A DNA stretch of 64,000 nucleotides, taken from Pseudomonas fluorescens. GTDB lineage: Bacteria; Pseudomonadota; Gammaproteobacteria; Pseudomonadales; Pseudomonadaceae. This document shows positions 1-8,492 of the stretch, piece by piece. The stretch is from the NCBI RefSeq assembly GCF_001307275.1, contig NZ_CP012831.1, positions 3,526,501-3,590,500 of the forward strand, given 5' to 3'. The notes under the pieces are model-generated. The model had not been told where the DNA came from, did no database searches, and saw only the letters and a program-made list of their open reading frames with translations. Position 1 is the stretch's first letter, and the number at the start of each line of letters is the position of its first letter. The position numbers and the translations under genes were made by a program.

Positions 1-1593
1 GCCGACAGCGTCGGCGATGAACAGATCCTGATCGATGACCTGCGCCTGCTGGCCGAACGGGCCGGCGCGCGGGGCTTGCGCATTGGTTATGAAGCGCTGG
101 CCTGGGGCCGCCACGTCAATACGTATCAACAGGTCTGGAACATCGTGCGTCAGGCCGATCACCCCAGCCTTGGCGTGTTGCTCGACAGCTTCCATACCTT
201 GTCCCTCAAGGGCGACCCGAGGGCGATCGCCGAGATCCCTGGCGAGAAGATTTTCTTCGTGCAGATGGCCGACGCGCCGATCCTGGCCATGGATGTCCTG
301 GAGTGGAGCCGACATTTCCGTTGTTTCCCGGGGCAGGGCGAATTCGACTTGCCGGGGTTCTTGGCGCCGATCATCAAGAGTGGTTATACCGGGCCGCTGT
401 CGCTGGAGATCTTCAACGACGGCTTCCGCGCCGCGCCGCCACGGGCCAATGCTGCCGACGGTCTGCGCTCGCTGCTGTACCTGGAAGAAAAGACCCGCCA
501 ACGCCTGGCCGAAGAAGCGAGCGTCGTCGGCAATGCCGACATCTTGTTCGCCACCCCGCCGGCCAGCGAATATGACGGCATCGAATTCCTCGAGTTCGCC
601 GTGGACGATAGCCTCGGTGCCAAGCTCTCCCATTGGCTGGAGCGGCTGGGGTTCGTCAAGGCCGGCCAGCATCGTTCGAAGAATGTCAGCCTGCTGCGCC
701 AGGGCGATATCAACCTGATCCTCAACAGCGAACCGTACTCCTTCGCCCACAGTTTTTTCGAAGCCCACGGGCCTTCGTTGTGCGCCACCGCCGTGCGCGT
801 GAAAAACAGTGCCAGCGCCTTGGAGCGGGCCGTTGCCTACAAGGGCCAGCCCTACCGCGGGCTGGTGGGGCCCAATGAGCTGGAGCTGGCGGCGGTGCGT
901 GCACCGGACGGCAGCCTGATCTACCTGGTGGACCAGGAAGCCGACGTCTACGGCACCGATTTCAACCTGCAGCCGGGGGCTGTCATCGGGGCCGGGCTCA
1001 AGCGCATCGACCACATGGCCATGGCGCTGCCGGCCGACAGCCTCGACAGTTGGGTGCTGTTTTACAAGAGCCTGCTGGATTTCGAGGCCGACGACGAAGT
1101 CGTCTTGCCCGACCCCTATGGCCTGGTGAAAAGCCGTGCGCTGCGCAGCCGCTGCAGTTCGATCCGCTTGCCGCTGAACATTTCCGAGAACCGCAACACG
1201 GCGATCTCACACGCGCTGTCGAGTTATCGCGGCTCCGGCGTGCATCACATCGCCTTCGATTGCGACGACATCTTCGCCCAGGTCAGTCGTGCCAAAGAGG
1301 CGGGCGTGCCGTTGCTGGACATCCCGCTCAACTACTACGACGACCTGGCGGCGCGTTTCGATTTCGACGACGAGTTCCTTAGCGAGCTGGCCTATTTCAA
1401 CGTGCTGTACGACCGCGACGCCCAGGGTGGCGAGCTGTTCCACGTTTACACCGAGCCGTTCGAGGGGCGGTTTTTCTTTGAGATCATCCAGCGCAAGAAC
1501 GGTTACGCCGGTTATGGCGCCGCCAACGTCGCGGTGCGCCTGGCGGCCATGGCCAAGTCCCGCAGCGGTGGCTTGCGGCACGCCAAGTTGTAG
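1..1593 (+). CDS. quiC: 3-dehydroshikimate dehydratase, bifunctional QuiC type (5' end outside window)
   Basis: It converts 3-dehydroshikimate to protocatechuate in quinate/shikimate catabolism. The frame is open from base 1, so the start lies upstream; about 530 codons are present and roughly 100 N-terminal residues are missing if it matches the usual ~635 aa. The first part is a sugar-isomerase-like TIM barrel with the expected metal ligands: Glu in GYEALAW (codon at 91), Asp and His in LLDSFH, Gln in FVQMADAP and Glu in LSLEIFND. The second half is a VOC/HPPD-like domain (KRIDHMAM, GVHHIAFDC, ELFHVYTEPF), the fusion typical of pseudomonad QuiC. A TetR gene follows, and aroQ-aroE genes face it. 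Confidence 0.93.
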   Translation, partial: ADSVGDEQILIDDLRLLAERAGARGLRIGYEALAWGRHVNTYQQVWNIVRQADHPSLGVLLDSFHTLSLKGDPRAIAEIPGEKIFFVQMADAPILAMDVLEWSRHFRCFPGQGEFDLPGFLAPIIKSGYTGPLSLEIFNDGFRAAPPRANAADGLRSLLYLEEKTRQRLAEEASVVGNADILFATPPASEYDGIEFLEFAVDDSLGAKLSHWLERLGFVKAGQHRSKNVSLLRQGDINLILNSEPYSFAHSFFEAHGPSLCATAVRVKNSASALERAVAYKGQPYRGLVGPNELELAAVRAPDGSLIYLVDQEADVYGTDFNLQPGAVIGAGLKRIDHMAMALPADSLDSWVLFYKSLLDFEADDEVVLPDPYGLVKSRALRSRCSSIRLPLNISENRNTAISHALSSYRGSGVHHIAFDCDDIFAQVSRAKEAGVPLLDIPLNYYDDLAARFDFDDEFLSELAYFNVLYDRDAQGGELFHVYTEPFEGRFFFEIIQRKNGYAGYGAANVAVRLAAMAKSRSGGLRHAKL

Positions 1594-1696
1594 AGAAATC
1601 GTAAACGCGGCGGTAATGGGCAGTGGCGTGGCTTCCTTCAGTGCACGGTGCGGCCCATAATCGCCAGCCTGTGCAGTGATGGCCGTGAGCCCCGCA

Positions 1697-2374
1697 ATGA
1701 CTATGAATCCAGAGCTTTCCGCAGCGCTCGACGAACCCGTCGCCACGCCGCGCAAGAGTCGCAAGAACAACCCGGAAAAGACCCGGGAAAACATTCTTCA
1801 GGAAGCCATCGTCGAGTTCGTCCAGCAAGGCCTGGCCGGCGCCCGGGTCGATGCCATCGCCGAGCGCATCCACACTTCCAAGCGCATGATCTACTACTAC
1901 TTCGGCAGCAAGGAGCAGTTGTACGTCGAGGTGCTGGAAAAACTCTACGGGGATATCCGCACCACCGAGAGCCGCTTGCACCTGGCGGAACTGGCCCCGG
2001 TCGACGCGATCCGGCGCCTGGTGGAATTCACCTTCGACCACCACGACCGCAACGTGGATTTCGTGCGCATCGTCTGCATCGAGAACATCCACAACGCCGA
2101 GTACGTGAAGCAGTCAGGCACGATCAAGGCGATGACCAACACCATCCTCGATTCCCTGGGGGTGATCCTGCGTCGCGGCGCCGAAGAGGGCGTGTTCCGT
2201 GCCGGCCTCGAGCCGCTGGATATACACCTGCTGATCAGCTCGTTCTGTTTCTACCGGGTATCCAACCGCCAGACGTTCGGTGAGATCTTTCAGATCGACC
2301 TGTCGGCTGAAGCGGTCAAGCAGCGGCATCGGCAGATGGTTTGTGAGTCGGTGTTGCGCTACCTGCAGCCCTGA
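1697..2374 (+). CDS. TetR-family transcriptional regulator
   Basis: About 225 aa. The N-terminal DNA-binding domain shows the usual pattern: TRENILQEAIVEFVQQGLAG, then a helix-turn-helix ending in TSKRMIYYYFGSKEQLY. The C-terminal ligand domain is of the TetR_C type with no recognised ligand. Candidate starts are 1676, 1697 and 1703; 1697 or 1703 lies closest to the conserved domain. It is downstream of quiC on the same strand and faces the aroE-like gene, so it probably controls the local quinate/shikimate genes. That role is inferred from position only. Confidence 0.85.
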   Translation: MTMNPELSAALDEPVATPRKSRKNNPEKTRENILQEAIVEFVQQGLAGARVDAIAERIHTSKRMIYYYFGSKEQLYVEVLEKLYGDIRTTESRLHLAELAPVDAIRRLVEFTFDHHDRNVDFVRIVCIENIHNAEYVKQSGTIKAMTNTILDSLGVILRRGAEEGVFRAGLEPLDIHLLISSFCFYRVSNRQTFGEIFQIDLSAEAVKQRHRQMVCESVLRYLQP

Positions 2375-2386
2375 CACCGAACCGAA

Positions 2387-2523
2387 TGTGGGAGCGGGCT
2401 TGTGTGGGAGCGAGCTTGTGTGGGAGCGAGCTTGCTCGCGATAGCGGTCGATCAGCCAACACCGATTGTGACTGAGATACCGTCATCGCGAGCAAGCTCG
2501 CTCCCACAAGTCGCTCCCACAAG
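2387..2523. repeat. REP cluster between tetR and aroE-like gene
   Basis: Several copies of the repeat unit TGTGGGAGCGAGCTTGCTCG are present, including partial tandem copies at the left end, with inverted copies on the right around a short spacer. It lies between two convergent genes, the usual position of pseudomonad REP elements. Confidence 0.9.
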
Positions 2524-2539
2524 GGATTATCACCAGGCT

Positions 2540-3397
2540 TTAGTGGTTCATGCTCTGGAAGTGTTCCAGCATCCGCTGCGCATCCGGCGCCACGCCGCTG
2601 AACAGTTCGAACGCCTTCACCGCCTGGAACACCGCCATATTGCCGCCATCCAGGGTGCGGCAGCCGATGGCGCGGGCGTTACGCAGCAGTTCGGTTTCCA
2701 GTGGGAAGTAGACGATTTCCGCGACCCACAGGGTGCCCCGCAACAGCTCGACCGGCACCGGCATGCCCGGTAGTTTCGCCATGCCCATGGGCGTGGTGTT
2801 CACCAGACCGTCGGCCTCGGCCATGGCGCTGGGCAGGTCATGCCCGGCGCGAGCGCGGCCTGGGCCGAAGTGTTGGTTCAAGTTGTTGACTAGTGCCTCG
2901 GCACGGCTGACCTCGACGTCAAAAATGCTCAGGGTTTCCACGTCCTCCAGCAGCAACGCGTGGGCCACCGCCGCGCCGGCGCCCCCGGCGCCCATCTGGA
3001 CCACGCGCTGGCGCGCCACATCCCCCAGGCCACGGCGAAAACCTTCGGCGAACCCCAGGCAGTCGGTGTTGTGGCCGATGCGCTTGCCGTCCTTGAGCAC
3101 CACCGTATTGACTGCGCCGATGCCACGGGCCTCGGGCGACAACTCATCCAGCAGCGGGATGATCGCCTGCTTGCAGGGGAAGGTGATGTTCAGGCCGGTG
3201 AAGTCCATGCGTTCGGCGGCCACCAGCAAATCAGCCAGGGCGCCGCTGTCGAGTTTCAGCGCGTCGAGGTCGATCAGCCGATAGAGGTAGCGCATGCCTT
3301 GGGCATCGCCTTCCTGCTCATGTAGCGCAGGCGTGCGGGACGCCTGGATGCCCGCACCGATCAGGCCGGCCAGCACAGTGATATTCGACATGGACAT
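2540..3397 (-). CDS. aroE: shikimate/quinate dehydrogenase (AroE family)
   Basis: 285 aa. It shows the AroE substrate-binding lysine motif NITFPCK, the GHNTDCLGF segment with the catalytic Asp, a Rossmann loop GAGGAGAAVAHAL and the C-terminal GGNMAVFQAVKAFELF. The ATG at 3397 overlaps the aroQ stop as TGATG, so the two genes are translationally coupled. Together with quiC this suggests a catabolic role (oxidation of shikimate or quinate) rather than the main biosynthetic AroE, but substrate and NAD/NADP preference cannot be read from the sequence. Confidence 0.88.
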   Translation of the reverse strand: MSMSNITVLAGLIGAGIQASRTPALHEQEGDAQGMRYLYRLIDLDALKLDSGALADLLVAAERMDFTGLNITFPCKQAIIPLLDELSPEARGIGAVNTVVLKDGKRIGHNTDCLGFAEGFRRGLGDVARQRVVQMGAGGAGAAVAHALLLEDVETLSIFDVEVSRAEALVNNLNQHFGPGRARAGHDLPSAMAEADGLVNTTPMGMAKLPGMPVPVELLRGTLWVAEIVYFPLETELLRNARAIGCRTLDGGNMAVFQAVKAFELFSGVAPDAQRMLEHFQSMNH

Positions 3398-3837
3398 CAA
3401 CCCTTCAACCGCTGACTGAAATGTTCAAGGGCCAGGCGATAACCATGGCTGCCAAACCCGCACATCACGCCAATGGCGACGGATGAGACGAAGGAGTGAT
3501 GGCGGAATGTTTCGCGGGCGTGGACGTTGGACAGGTGGACTTCGATGACCGGTACTTCGCTGGCCACCAGGGCGTCGCGGATCGCCACGGAGGTGTGGGT
3601 CCAGGCTGCCGGGTTGATGACGATACCGGCGCACCGGCCCCGGGCGGCGTGAATCCAGTCCAGCAGCTCGCTTTCCTGATTGGTCTGGCGAAACTCCACC
3701 GCCAAGCCGAATTCTTCAGCGGCGCGGCCACACAGTGCCGAGATGTCGGCCAGGGTTTCATGGCCATAGGTTGCCGGCTCGCGGGTGCCGAGCAGGTTCA
3801 GGTTCGGGCCGTTGAGCACCAGAACGATCGGAGGCAT
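3397..3837 (-). CDS. aroQ: type II 3-dehydroquinate dehydratase
   Basis: 146 aa, normal length for the dodecameric type II enzyme. It interconverts 3-dehydroquinate and 3-dehydroshikimate. Visible motifs are [18 protein letters not shown] (flexible lid with the catalytic Arg/Tyr), [17 protein letters not shown] and [20 protein letters not shown] with the catalytic His. A GGAGA ribosome site lies 7 bases before the ATG. It is first in a two-gene unit with the aroE-like gene and feeds 3-dehydroshikimate to QuiC. Confidence 0.95.
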   Translation of the reverse strand: MPPIVLVLNGPNLNLLGTREPATYGHETLADISALCGRAAEEFGLAVEFRQTNQESELLDWIHAARGRCAGIVINPAAWTHTSVAIRDALVASEVPVIEVHLSNVHARETFRHHSFVSSVAIGVMCGFGSHGYRLALEHFSQRLKG

Positions 3838-3895
3838 CGCAATTTCTCCACATTTTTATTGTTGGTGTCGGCGGGGGTTCAGCCGGTGGAGATAA

Positions 3896-3922
3896 ATTGT
3901 ACTAGATGGTTAATTTGGTCAA
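3896..3922 (-). promoter_or_regulatory. aroQ: candidate promoter of aroQ-aroE
   Basis: Read on the minus strand, TTGACC (3922-3917) and TACAAT (3901-3896) are separated by 15 bases. The boxes fit sigma-70, but the spacer is short, which would fit an activator-dependent promoter. Confidence 0.4.
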
Positions 3923-3949
3923 ATAAAGCCGACGCCCTTGGTCATTAAG

Positions 3950-3966
3950 TGTTCGATGATCGAACA
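3950..3966. promoter_or_regulatory. 17-bp perfect palindrome upstream of aroQ, PcaR-box-like
   Basis: TGTTCGAT-G-ATCGAACA is a perfect 8+1+8 palindrome about 28 bp upstream of the candidate -35 box. It closely resembles the remembered PcaR (IclR family) site GTTCGATAATCGCAC. It could instead be the operator of the neighbouring TetR protein. Confidence 0.5.
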
Positions 3967-4000
3967 AGGGGCTCAGACTCGGTAGTTGGGAGACAGCAAC

Positions 4001-4030
4001 TGTGGCGAGGGAGCAAGCTCCCTCGCCACA
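4001..4030. repeat. single REP-like hairpin
   Basis: Inverted repeat TGTGGCGAGGGAG...CTCCCTCGCCACA, between the aroQ promoter region and the 3' end of trmA. It may also end trmA transcription, although there is no T-run. Confidence 0.75.
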
Positions 4031-4047
4031 CAGGTGTGTGACTGGAC

Positions 4048-5127
4048 TTACCGCCGAGTCAACAACACCCCGGATTCCATGTGATGGGTCCAGGGAAATT
4101 GATCGAACAACGCGCAACGCGTGATGCGGTGGGTGTCGTTCAGTTGCGCGATGTTCGCGGCGAGGGTGTCTGGGTTGCAGGAGATGTACAGGATGTTGTC
4201 GAAGCGCCGGGTCAGCTCGCAGGTATCCGGGTCCATGCCGGCGCGAGGCGGGTCGACGAAGACGCTGCCGAATTCGTAGCTTTTCAGGTCGATGCCCTGC
4301 AGGCGGCGGAACGGCCGGACTTCGTTCAGGGCTTCGGTCAGCTCTTCGGCTGACAGGCGCACCAGCGTGACGTTATCCACAGCGTTTTCGCTGAGATTGC
4401 TCAGCGCGGCGTTCACCGAGGTCTTGCTGATCTCGGTGGCCAGGACTTTGCGCACGCGGGTGGCCAGGGGCAGGGTGAAGTTGCCGTTGCCGCAGTACAA
4501 CTCCAGCAGATCGTCGTTGCGCTCGCCCAATGCCTCGTAGGCCCAGTTGAGCATCTTCTGGTTCACCGTGCCGTTGGGCTGGGTGAAGGCGCCTTCGGGC
4601 TGGCGATAGCTGAAAGTGCGGCCGCCCACTTCGAGTTGCTCCACCACATAGTCATGGCCGATCACTTCCCGCTTGCCCTTGGAGCGGCCAATGATGCTCA
4701 CGCCCAGGTCGGTTGCCAGTTTCGAGGCCGCAGCGTGCCAGTGTTCGTCCAGCGGGCGGTGATAACACAGGGTGATCATCGCGTCGCCCGCCAGGGTGGT
4801 CAGGAACTCCACCTGGAACAGTTTATGGCTCAGGGGCGCGCTGGCTTGCCAGGCGGCCTTGAGTTGCGGCATCAATTGGTTGATGCGCAGGCTGGCGATG
4901 GGAAATTCCTCGATGAGGATCGGCGTGCGCTTGTCGTCCTGGGAGAACATCGCGTAATGCCGTTCGCCGGCCTCGCGCCACAGGCGGAACTCGGCCCGCA
5001 GGCGAAAGTTTTTCAGGGGCGAATCGAACACCGCAGGTTCCGGTGCATCGAATGGGGCCAACAGGTCACGCAAGCGGGTGACCTTGTCCTGCAACTGAGC
5101 GGCGTAGGCCTGGGAATCAAAAGTCAT
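4048..5127 (-). CDS. trmA: tRNA (uracil-54-C5)-methyltransferase TrmA
   Basis: 359 aa, normal family length. It makes 5-methyluridine at position 54 of tRNAs with S-adenosylmethionine. Seen in the sequence: SAM motif [26 protein letters not shown], and the nucleophilic cysteine in [11 protein letters not shown] near the C terminus. The ATG at 5127 ([12 protein letters not shown]) is preferred over 5139 because it starts the conserved N-terminus. It overlaps the upstream permease gene by 4 bases (ATGA), so the two form an operon. Confidence 0.95.
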   Translation of the reverse strand: MTFDSQAYAAQLQDKVTRLRDLLAPFDAPEPAVFDSPLKNFRLRAEFRLWREAGERHYAMFSQDDKRTPILIEEFPIASLRINQLMPQLKAAWQASAPLSHKLFQVEFLTTLAGDAMITLCYHRPLDEHWHAAASKLATDLGVSIIGRSKGKREVIGHDYVVEQLEVGGRTFSYRQPEGAFTQPNGTVNQKMLNWAYEALGERNDDLLELYCGNGNFTLPLATRVRKVLATEISKTSVNAALSNLSENAVDNVTLVRLSAEELTEALNEVRPFRRLQGIDLKSYEFGSVFVDPPRAGMDPDTCELTRRFDNILYISCNPDTLAANIAQLNDTHRITRCALFDQFPWTHHMESGVLLTRR

Positions 5128-6419
5128 GCGTTGAACCAACCCAACTTGATCACGAACAGGATCGACAGAATGACCAGCGCCGGGTTCAGCTCACGGCCAC
5201 GGCCGGACACCAGTTTGATGGCGGTCCAGGCGATGAAACCGAAAGCGATGCCGTTGGCGATGGAATAGGTGAATGGCATCGCCAGGGCGGTGATCACCAC
5301 CGGGGCAGCGACAGTGATGTCATCCCAGTCGATCTCCGCCAGGCCCGAGGTCATCAGCACGGCGACGAACAGCAAGGCCGGCGCAGTGGCGAAAGGCGGG
5401 ACGCTGGCGGCCAGTGGCGAGAAGAACAGCGCCAGCAGGAACAGGATCGCCACCACGATGGCGGTCAGGCCGGTGCGCCCGCCGGCGCTGACGCCCGCTG
5501 CCGATTCGATGTAACTGGTGGTGGTGGAGGTGCCCAACAGCGACCCGGCCATGGCGGCGGTGCTGTCGGCGATCAGCGCACGGCCCATCTTCGGCATGTG
5601 GCCGTCCTTGCCCATCAGCCCGGCGCGCTTGGCGACGCCGATCAGGGTACCGGAGTTGTCGAACAGATCGACGAACAGGAAGGCGAAGATCACGCTCACC
5701 AGGCCGATGTCCAGGGCGCCCTTGATGTCCAGTTGCAGGAAGGTTGGGGCCAGGGACGGCGGCGCGGAGATGACGCCGCTGAACGGGGTGAAACCCATCA
5801 GGATCGAGACAAGGGTGACCGCCAGGATGCCGATCAGCACCGCGCCGCGCACTTTCAGCGCTTCGAGGGCGACGATCAGGACAAAACCCAGGGTCGCGAG
5901 AATCGGTGCCGGTTGCTTCAAGTCGCCGAGGCCGACCATGGTCGCCGGGTTTTTCACCACGATGCCGGCATTGTTCAAGGCGATCAGCGCCAGGAACAGG
6001 CCGATGCCCGCGGCGATGGCCGAGCGCAGCGGCAGCGGGATGCTGTTGATGATCCACTCGCGGATGCGAAAGATCGACAGCAGGAAGAACAGCACGGCGG
6101 AGATGAACACCGCGCCCAGCGCCACTTGCCAGGTATGGCCCATGTGCAGGACCACGGTGTAGGTGAAGAAGGCATTCAGGCCCATGCCCGGTGCGAGGGC
6201 GATCGGGTAGTTGGCGATCAGGCCCATGACCGTGGAGCCAATGGCCGCTGCCAGGCAGGTGGCGACGAACACCGCGCCTTTGTCCATGCCGGTTTCGCCA
6301 AGGATGCTCGGGTTGACGAACAGAATGTAGGCCATGGCCAGGAAGGTCGTGACGCCCGCCAGGATCTCGGTCCGCACGTTGGTGTTGTGTGCCTTGAGTT
6401 GAAACAGCCTTTCCAGCAT
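5124..6419 (-). CDS. NCS2 family purine permease (AzgA/GhxP-like)
   Basis: 431 aa polytopic inner-membrane protein, probably a proton symporter for adenine, guanine or hypoxanthine. The N-terminal [30 protein letters not shown] and the [14 protein letters not shown] and [14 protein letters not shown] segments are typical of the AzgA branch of nucleobase transporters. A GGGGAG ribosome site lies just before the ATG. It is co-transcribed with trmA. The exact purine is not readable. Confidence 0.9.
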   Translation of the reverse strand: MLERLFQLKAHNTNVRTEILAGVTTFLAMAYILFVNPSILGETGMDKGAVFVATCLAAAIGSTVMGLIANYPIALAPGMGLNAFFTYTVVLHMGHTWQVALGAVFISAVLFFLLSIFRIREWIINSIPLPLRSAIAAGIGLFLALIALNNAGIVVKNPATMVGLGDLKQPAPILATLGFVLIVALEALKVRGAVLIGILAVTLVSILMGFTPFSGVISAPPSLAPTFLQLDIKGALDIGLVSVIFAFLFVDLFDNSGTLIGVAKRAGLMGKDGHMPKMGRALIADSTAAMAGSLLGTSTTTSYIESAAGVSAGGRTGLTAIVVAILFLLALFFSPLAASVPPFATAPALLFVAVLMTSGLAEIDWDDITVAAPVVITALAMPFTYSIANGIAFGFIAWTAIKLVSGRGRELNPALVILSILFVIKLGWFNA

Positions 6420-6632
6420 GTCTGCTCCCCGTGGCGCGCCCGGCGCCGTGAATGTATCGACCTCAACAGCAAAGCACAGGTCGCCAGCGGCGCCCGGGAA
6501 TTTTCTGCGGGTCGGAAAAAGCCGCGCATCATACCAGCAGCGTAGCGTTGTGGCTGCGATCGTCGTCGATGTTTTGCCAACGCGCCAAGTGGGCCATACT
6601 GCGCGCGGTTCCGGGAGGTCTCTATGCTTCAG

Positions 6633-7076
6633 ATGAATAAAAAGCTGCTAGCGGTCATGGGCTGCGCGCTGGGCCTGTGGTTGCCCGGCCAGGCCGCCCA
6701 TGCCGCGTCGGCGCCGCCCTTGAGTGAGGTCAAGGTGCTCAAGGTCGAGTCGCCGGCCTGCGGCTTCGAGGACATCGTCCCGGGGCAGGCGCAGACGCGT
6801 TGCGATCACGGCCCGACGATCAAGGTCTATGTGCTGGAGGTCGGCTATGGCCGTCAACCCCATGTCACCCTGGACGGCTTTGAAGTCGACGGCACCCGCT
6901 CGCCGGTGTGCGCGTACAGCAATGGCAATCTCAATGACTGCTCCGTGCGGACCAAGGTCGTCGGCTATTTGTACATCTTCGACCTGAAAGGCAAGCAAGA
7001 GGGCACCTTCAGCTTCAGCAACCAGTCGATCAACGCACCGGGCAACCGGATGTCGACCCAGCTGTACATCAAATAA
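6633..7076 (+). CDS. secreted protein of unknown function (possibly DUF4879)
   Basis: 147 aa from the ATG at 6633 (MNKKLLAVMG); an ATG at 6624 adds three residues. The signal peptide is clear: KK, hydrophobic core, then AAHAASA. The mature part has paired cysteines (PACGFEDIV, QTRCDHGP, SPVCAYSNGNLNDCSV) and looks all-beta. The CGFED segment recalls DUF4879/YolA-type proteins, but I am not certain of that family. It stands alone between the permease promoter region and a REP. Confidence 0.7.
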   Translation: MNKKLLAVMGCALGLWLPGQAAHAASAPPLSEVKVLKVESPACGFEDIVPGQAQTRCDHGPTIKVYVLEVGYGRQPHVTLDGFEVDGTRSPVCAYSNGNLNDCSVRTKVVGYLYIFDLKGKQEGTFSFSNQSINAPGNRMSTQLYIK

Positions 7077-7097
7077 TCGCTGGCCCCTGTAGGCACT

Positions 7098-7197
7098 GTG
7101 TAGGAGCTGCCGAGCGCAGCGAGGCTGCGATCGTTCCCCCCGACGCTTGAATCCCAAGCGCATATCAAAAGATCGCAGCCTTCGGCAGCTCCTACAC
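7098..7197. repeat. REP pair of a second sequence family
   Basis: GTGTAGGAGCTGCCGAGCGC ... inverted copy ending CGGCAGCTCCTACAC, with GGCTGCGATC / GATCGCAGCC inner arms. This is a different REP family from the GTGGGAGCGAGC type found elsewhere in the window. Confidence 0.85.
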
Positions 7198-7225
7198 TAC
7201 AAGCATCACCCAGCGGAGAGTGCCC

Positions 7226-7792
7226 ATGATTCCTGGAACCAAGATCCCCCGAGCCCTGATAGCCGTCGCCGAGGGTGTCGACGACTTGCAGACGGTCACC
7301 TTGATCGACGTGCTGCGTCGAGCGCAGATCGAAACCGTGGTGGCGAGCATCGAAGGACGGCGCATGCTCACCTGCGCCCGCGGCACGCGCCTGACGGCCG
7401 ATGGCATGCTGGTGGACGTGCTCGCACAGGATTTCGACCTGGTCGTCCTGCCAGGCGGCATCATCGGCGCCCAGCACTTGGCGGCTCATCAGCCGCTGCA
7501 ACAACGGCTCAAGGACCAGGCCGCTACCGGACGTTTCTTCGCCGCCATCGCCGAAGCCCCGGCCCTGGCGCTACAGGCCTCCGGCGTCCTGCGCCAGCGC
7601 CGCATGACCTGCCTGCCCGCAGTGAGCCAGCAGTTGTCCGGTTGCAGCTTCGTCGATCAGCCTGTGGTGGTGGACGGCAACTGCATCACCGCCCAAGGCT
7701 CGGCCGCTGCCCTGGCGTTTGCCTTGACGCTGGTGGAGCAACTCTGTGGCAAGGGCGTGAGGGGCGTGGTGGCGGCAGAATTGCTGGCCTGA
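7226..7792 (+). CDS. DJ-1/PfpI family protein lacking the active-site cysteine
   Basis: 188 aa. The fold is recognisable: KIPRALIAVAEGVDDLQTVTLIDVLRRA with the conserved Glu of AEGVD, DLVVLPGGIIGA, and ITAQGSAAALAFALTLVE near the C terminus. The nucleophile elbow, normally AxICAxP, reads AAIAEAP, so the cysteine is alanine at residue 109 (codon 7550-7552). It is therefore unlikely to have the usual chaperone, deglycase-type or glyoxalase chemistry. The start at 7226 has a GGAGAG site. Monocistronic. Confidence 0.88.
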   Translation: MIPGTKIPRALIAVAEGVDDLQTVTLIDVLRRAQIETVVASIEGRRMLTCARGTRLTADGMLVDVLAQDFDLVVLPGGIIGAQHLAAHQPLQQRLKDQAATGRFFAAIAEAPALALQASGVLRQRRMTCLPAVSQQLSGCSFVDQPVVVDGNCITAQGSAAALAFALTLVEQLCGKGVRGVVAAELLA

Positions 7793-7813
7793 CACTCTTG
7801 ATCCACATCGGCC

Positions 7814-7851
7814 TGTGGCGAGGGAGCTTGCTCCCGCTCGGCTGCGAAGCA
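7814..7851. repeat. degenerate single REP-like hairpin
   Basis: TGTGGCGAGGGAGCTTGCTCCC with GGGAGC/GCTCCC arms, 20 bases after the DJ-1 gene stop. No inverted partner is seen. It may act as a transcript-end hairpin. Confidence 0.6.
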
Positions 7852-7970
7852 GACGCTGGCATTCTTTCATCGCGCATTTGCCTTGAACGCTCACCCCCAC
7901 CCTGAAGTCGTACCCCTTATGACGGCGGTTCTCCAAAACGCCGCGAGTACGACCAACCGTGAGGTGTTCC

Positions 7971-8492
7971 ATGAGCGCGACCCTGTCCGAAGCGACGCAG
8001 GCGTCCTTCGTCCGTCATCCGATCCGTCTGACCCTCAATGGCCAGGTGCGAGAGTTGCAAGTGCTGGCCTGGACCACGTTACTGGACCTGCTGCGCGAGC
8101 AACTGGATCTGGTGGGCAGCAAGAAAGGCTGCGACCACGGCCAGTGCGGTGCCTGCACGGTGCTGCGCGATGGCAAGCGGATCAATGCGTGTCTTACGCT
8201 GGCCGTCATGTGTGATGGCGCCGAACTGATCACTGTCGAAGGCCTGGCCAGCGACGACCAGTTGCATCCCATGCAGCAGGCTTTCATCAAGCACGACGCG
8301 TTCCAGTGCGGTTATTGCACGCCGGGGCAGATCTGCTCGGCGGTGGGCTTGGCCAATGAGGGTCGAGCGAAGACCCGTGGGCAGATCAGCGAGTTGATGA
8401 GCGGCAACCTGTGCCGCTGCGGCGCCTACACCAACATTCGCGATGCCATCGAAGAGGCTCTGCCACTTTGCCAGCAGGGAGGTGATCAATGA
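7971..8492 (+). CDS. paoA: aldehyde oxidoreductase [2Fe-2S] subunit, PaoA-type
   Basis: 173 aa from the ATG at 7971 with GAGGTG upstream. It is the small electron-transfer subunit of a xanthine-oxidase-family enzyme. Both clusters are visible: plant-ferredoxin type CDHGQCGACTV plus a later Cys, and the second cluster CGYCTPGQ ... CRCGAY. Unlike E. coli PaoA it starts MSATLSEATQASFVRHP with no twin-arginine signal, so this complex is probably cytoplasmic. Its stop overlaps the paoB start by ATGA. Confidence 0.92.
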   Translation: MSATLSEATQASFVRHPIRLTLNGQVRELQVLAWTTLLDLLREQLDLVGSKKGCDHGQCGACTVLRDGKRINACLTLAVMCDGAELITVEGLASDDQLHPMQQAFIKHDAFQCGYCTPGQICSAVGLANEGRAKTRGQISELMSGNLCRCGAYTNIRDAIEEALPLCQQGGDQ

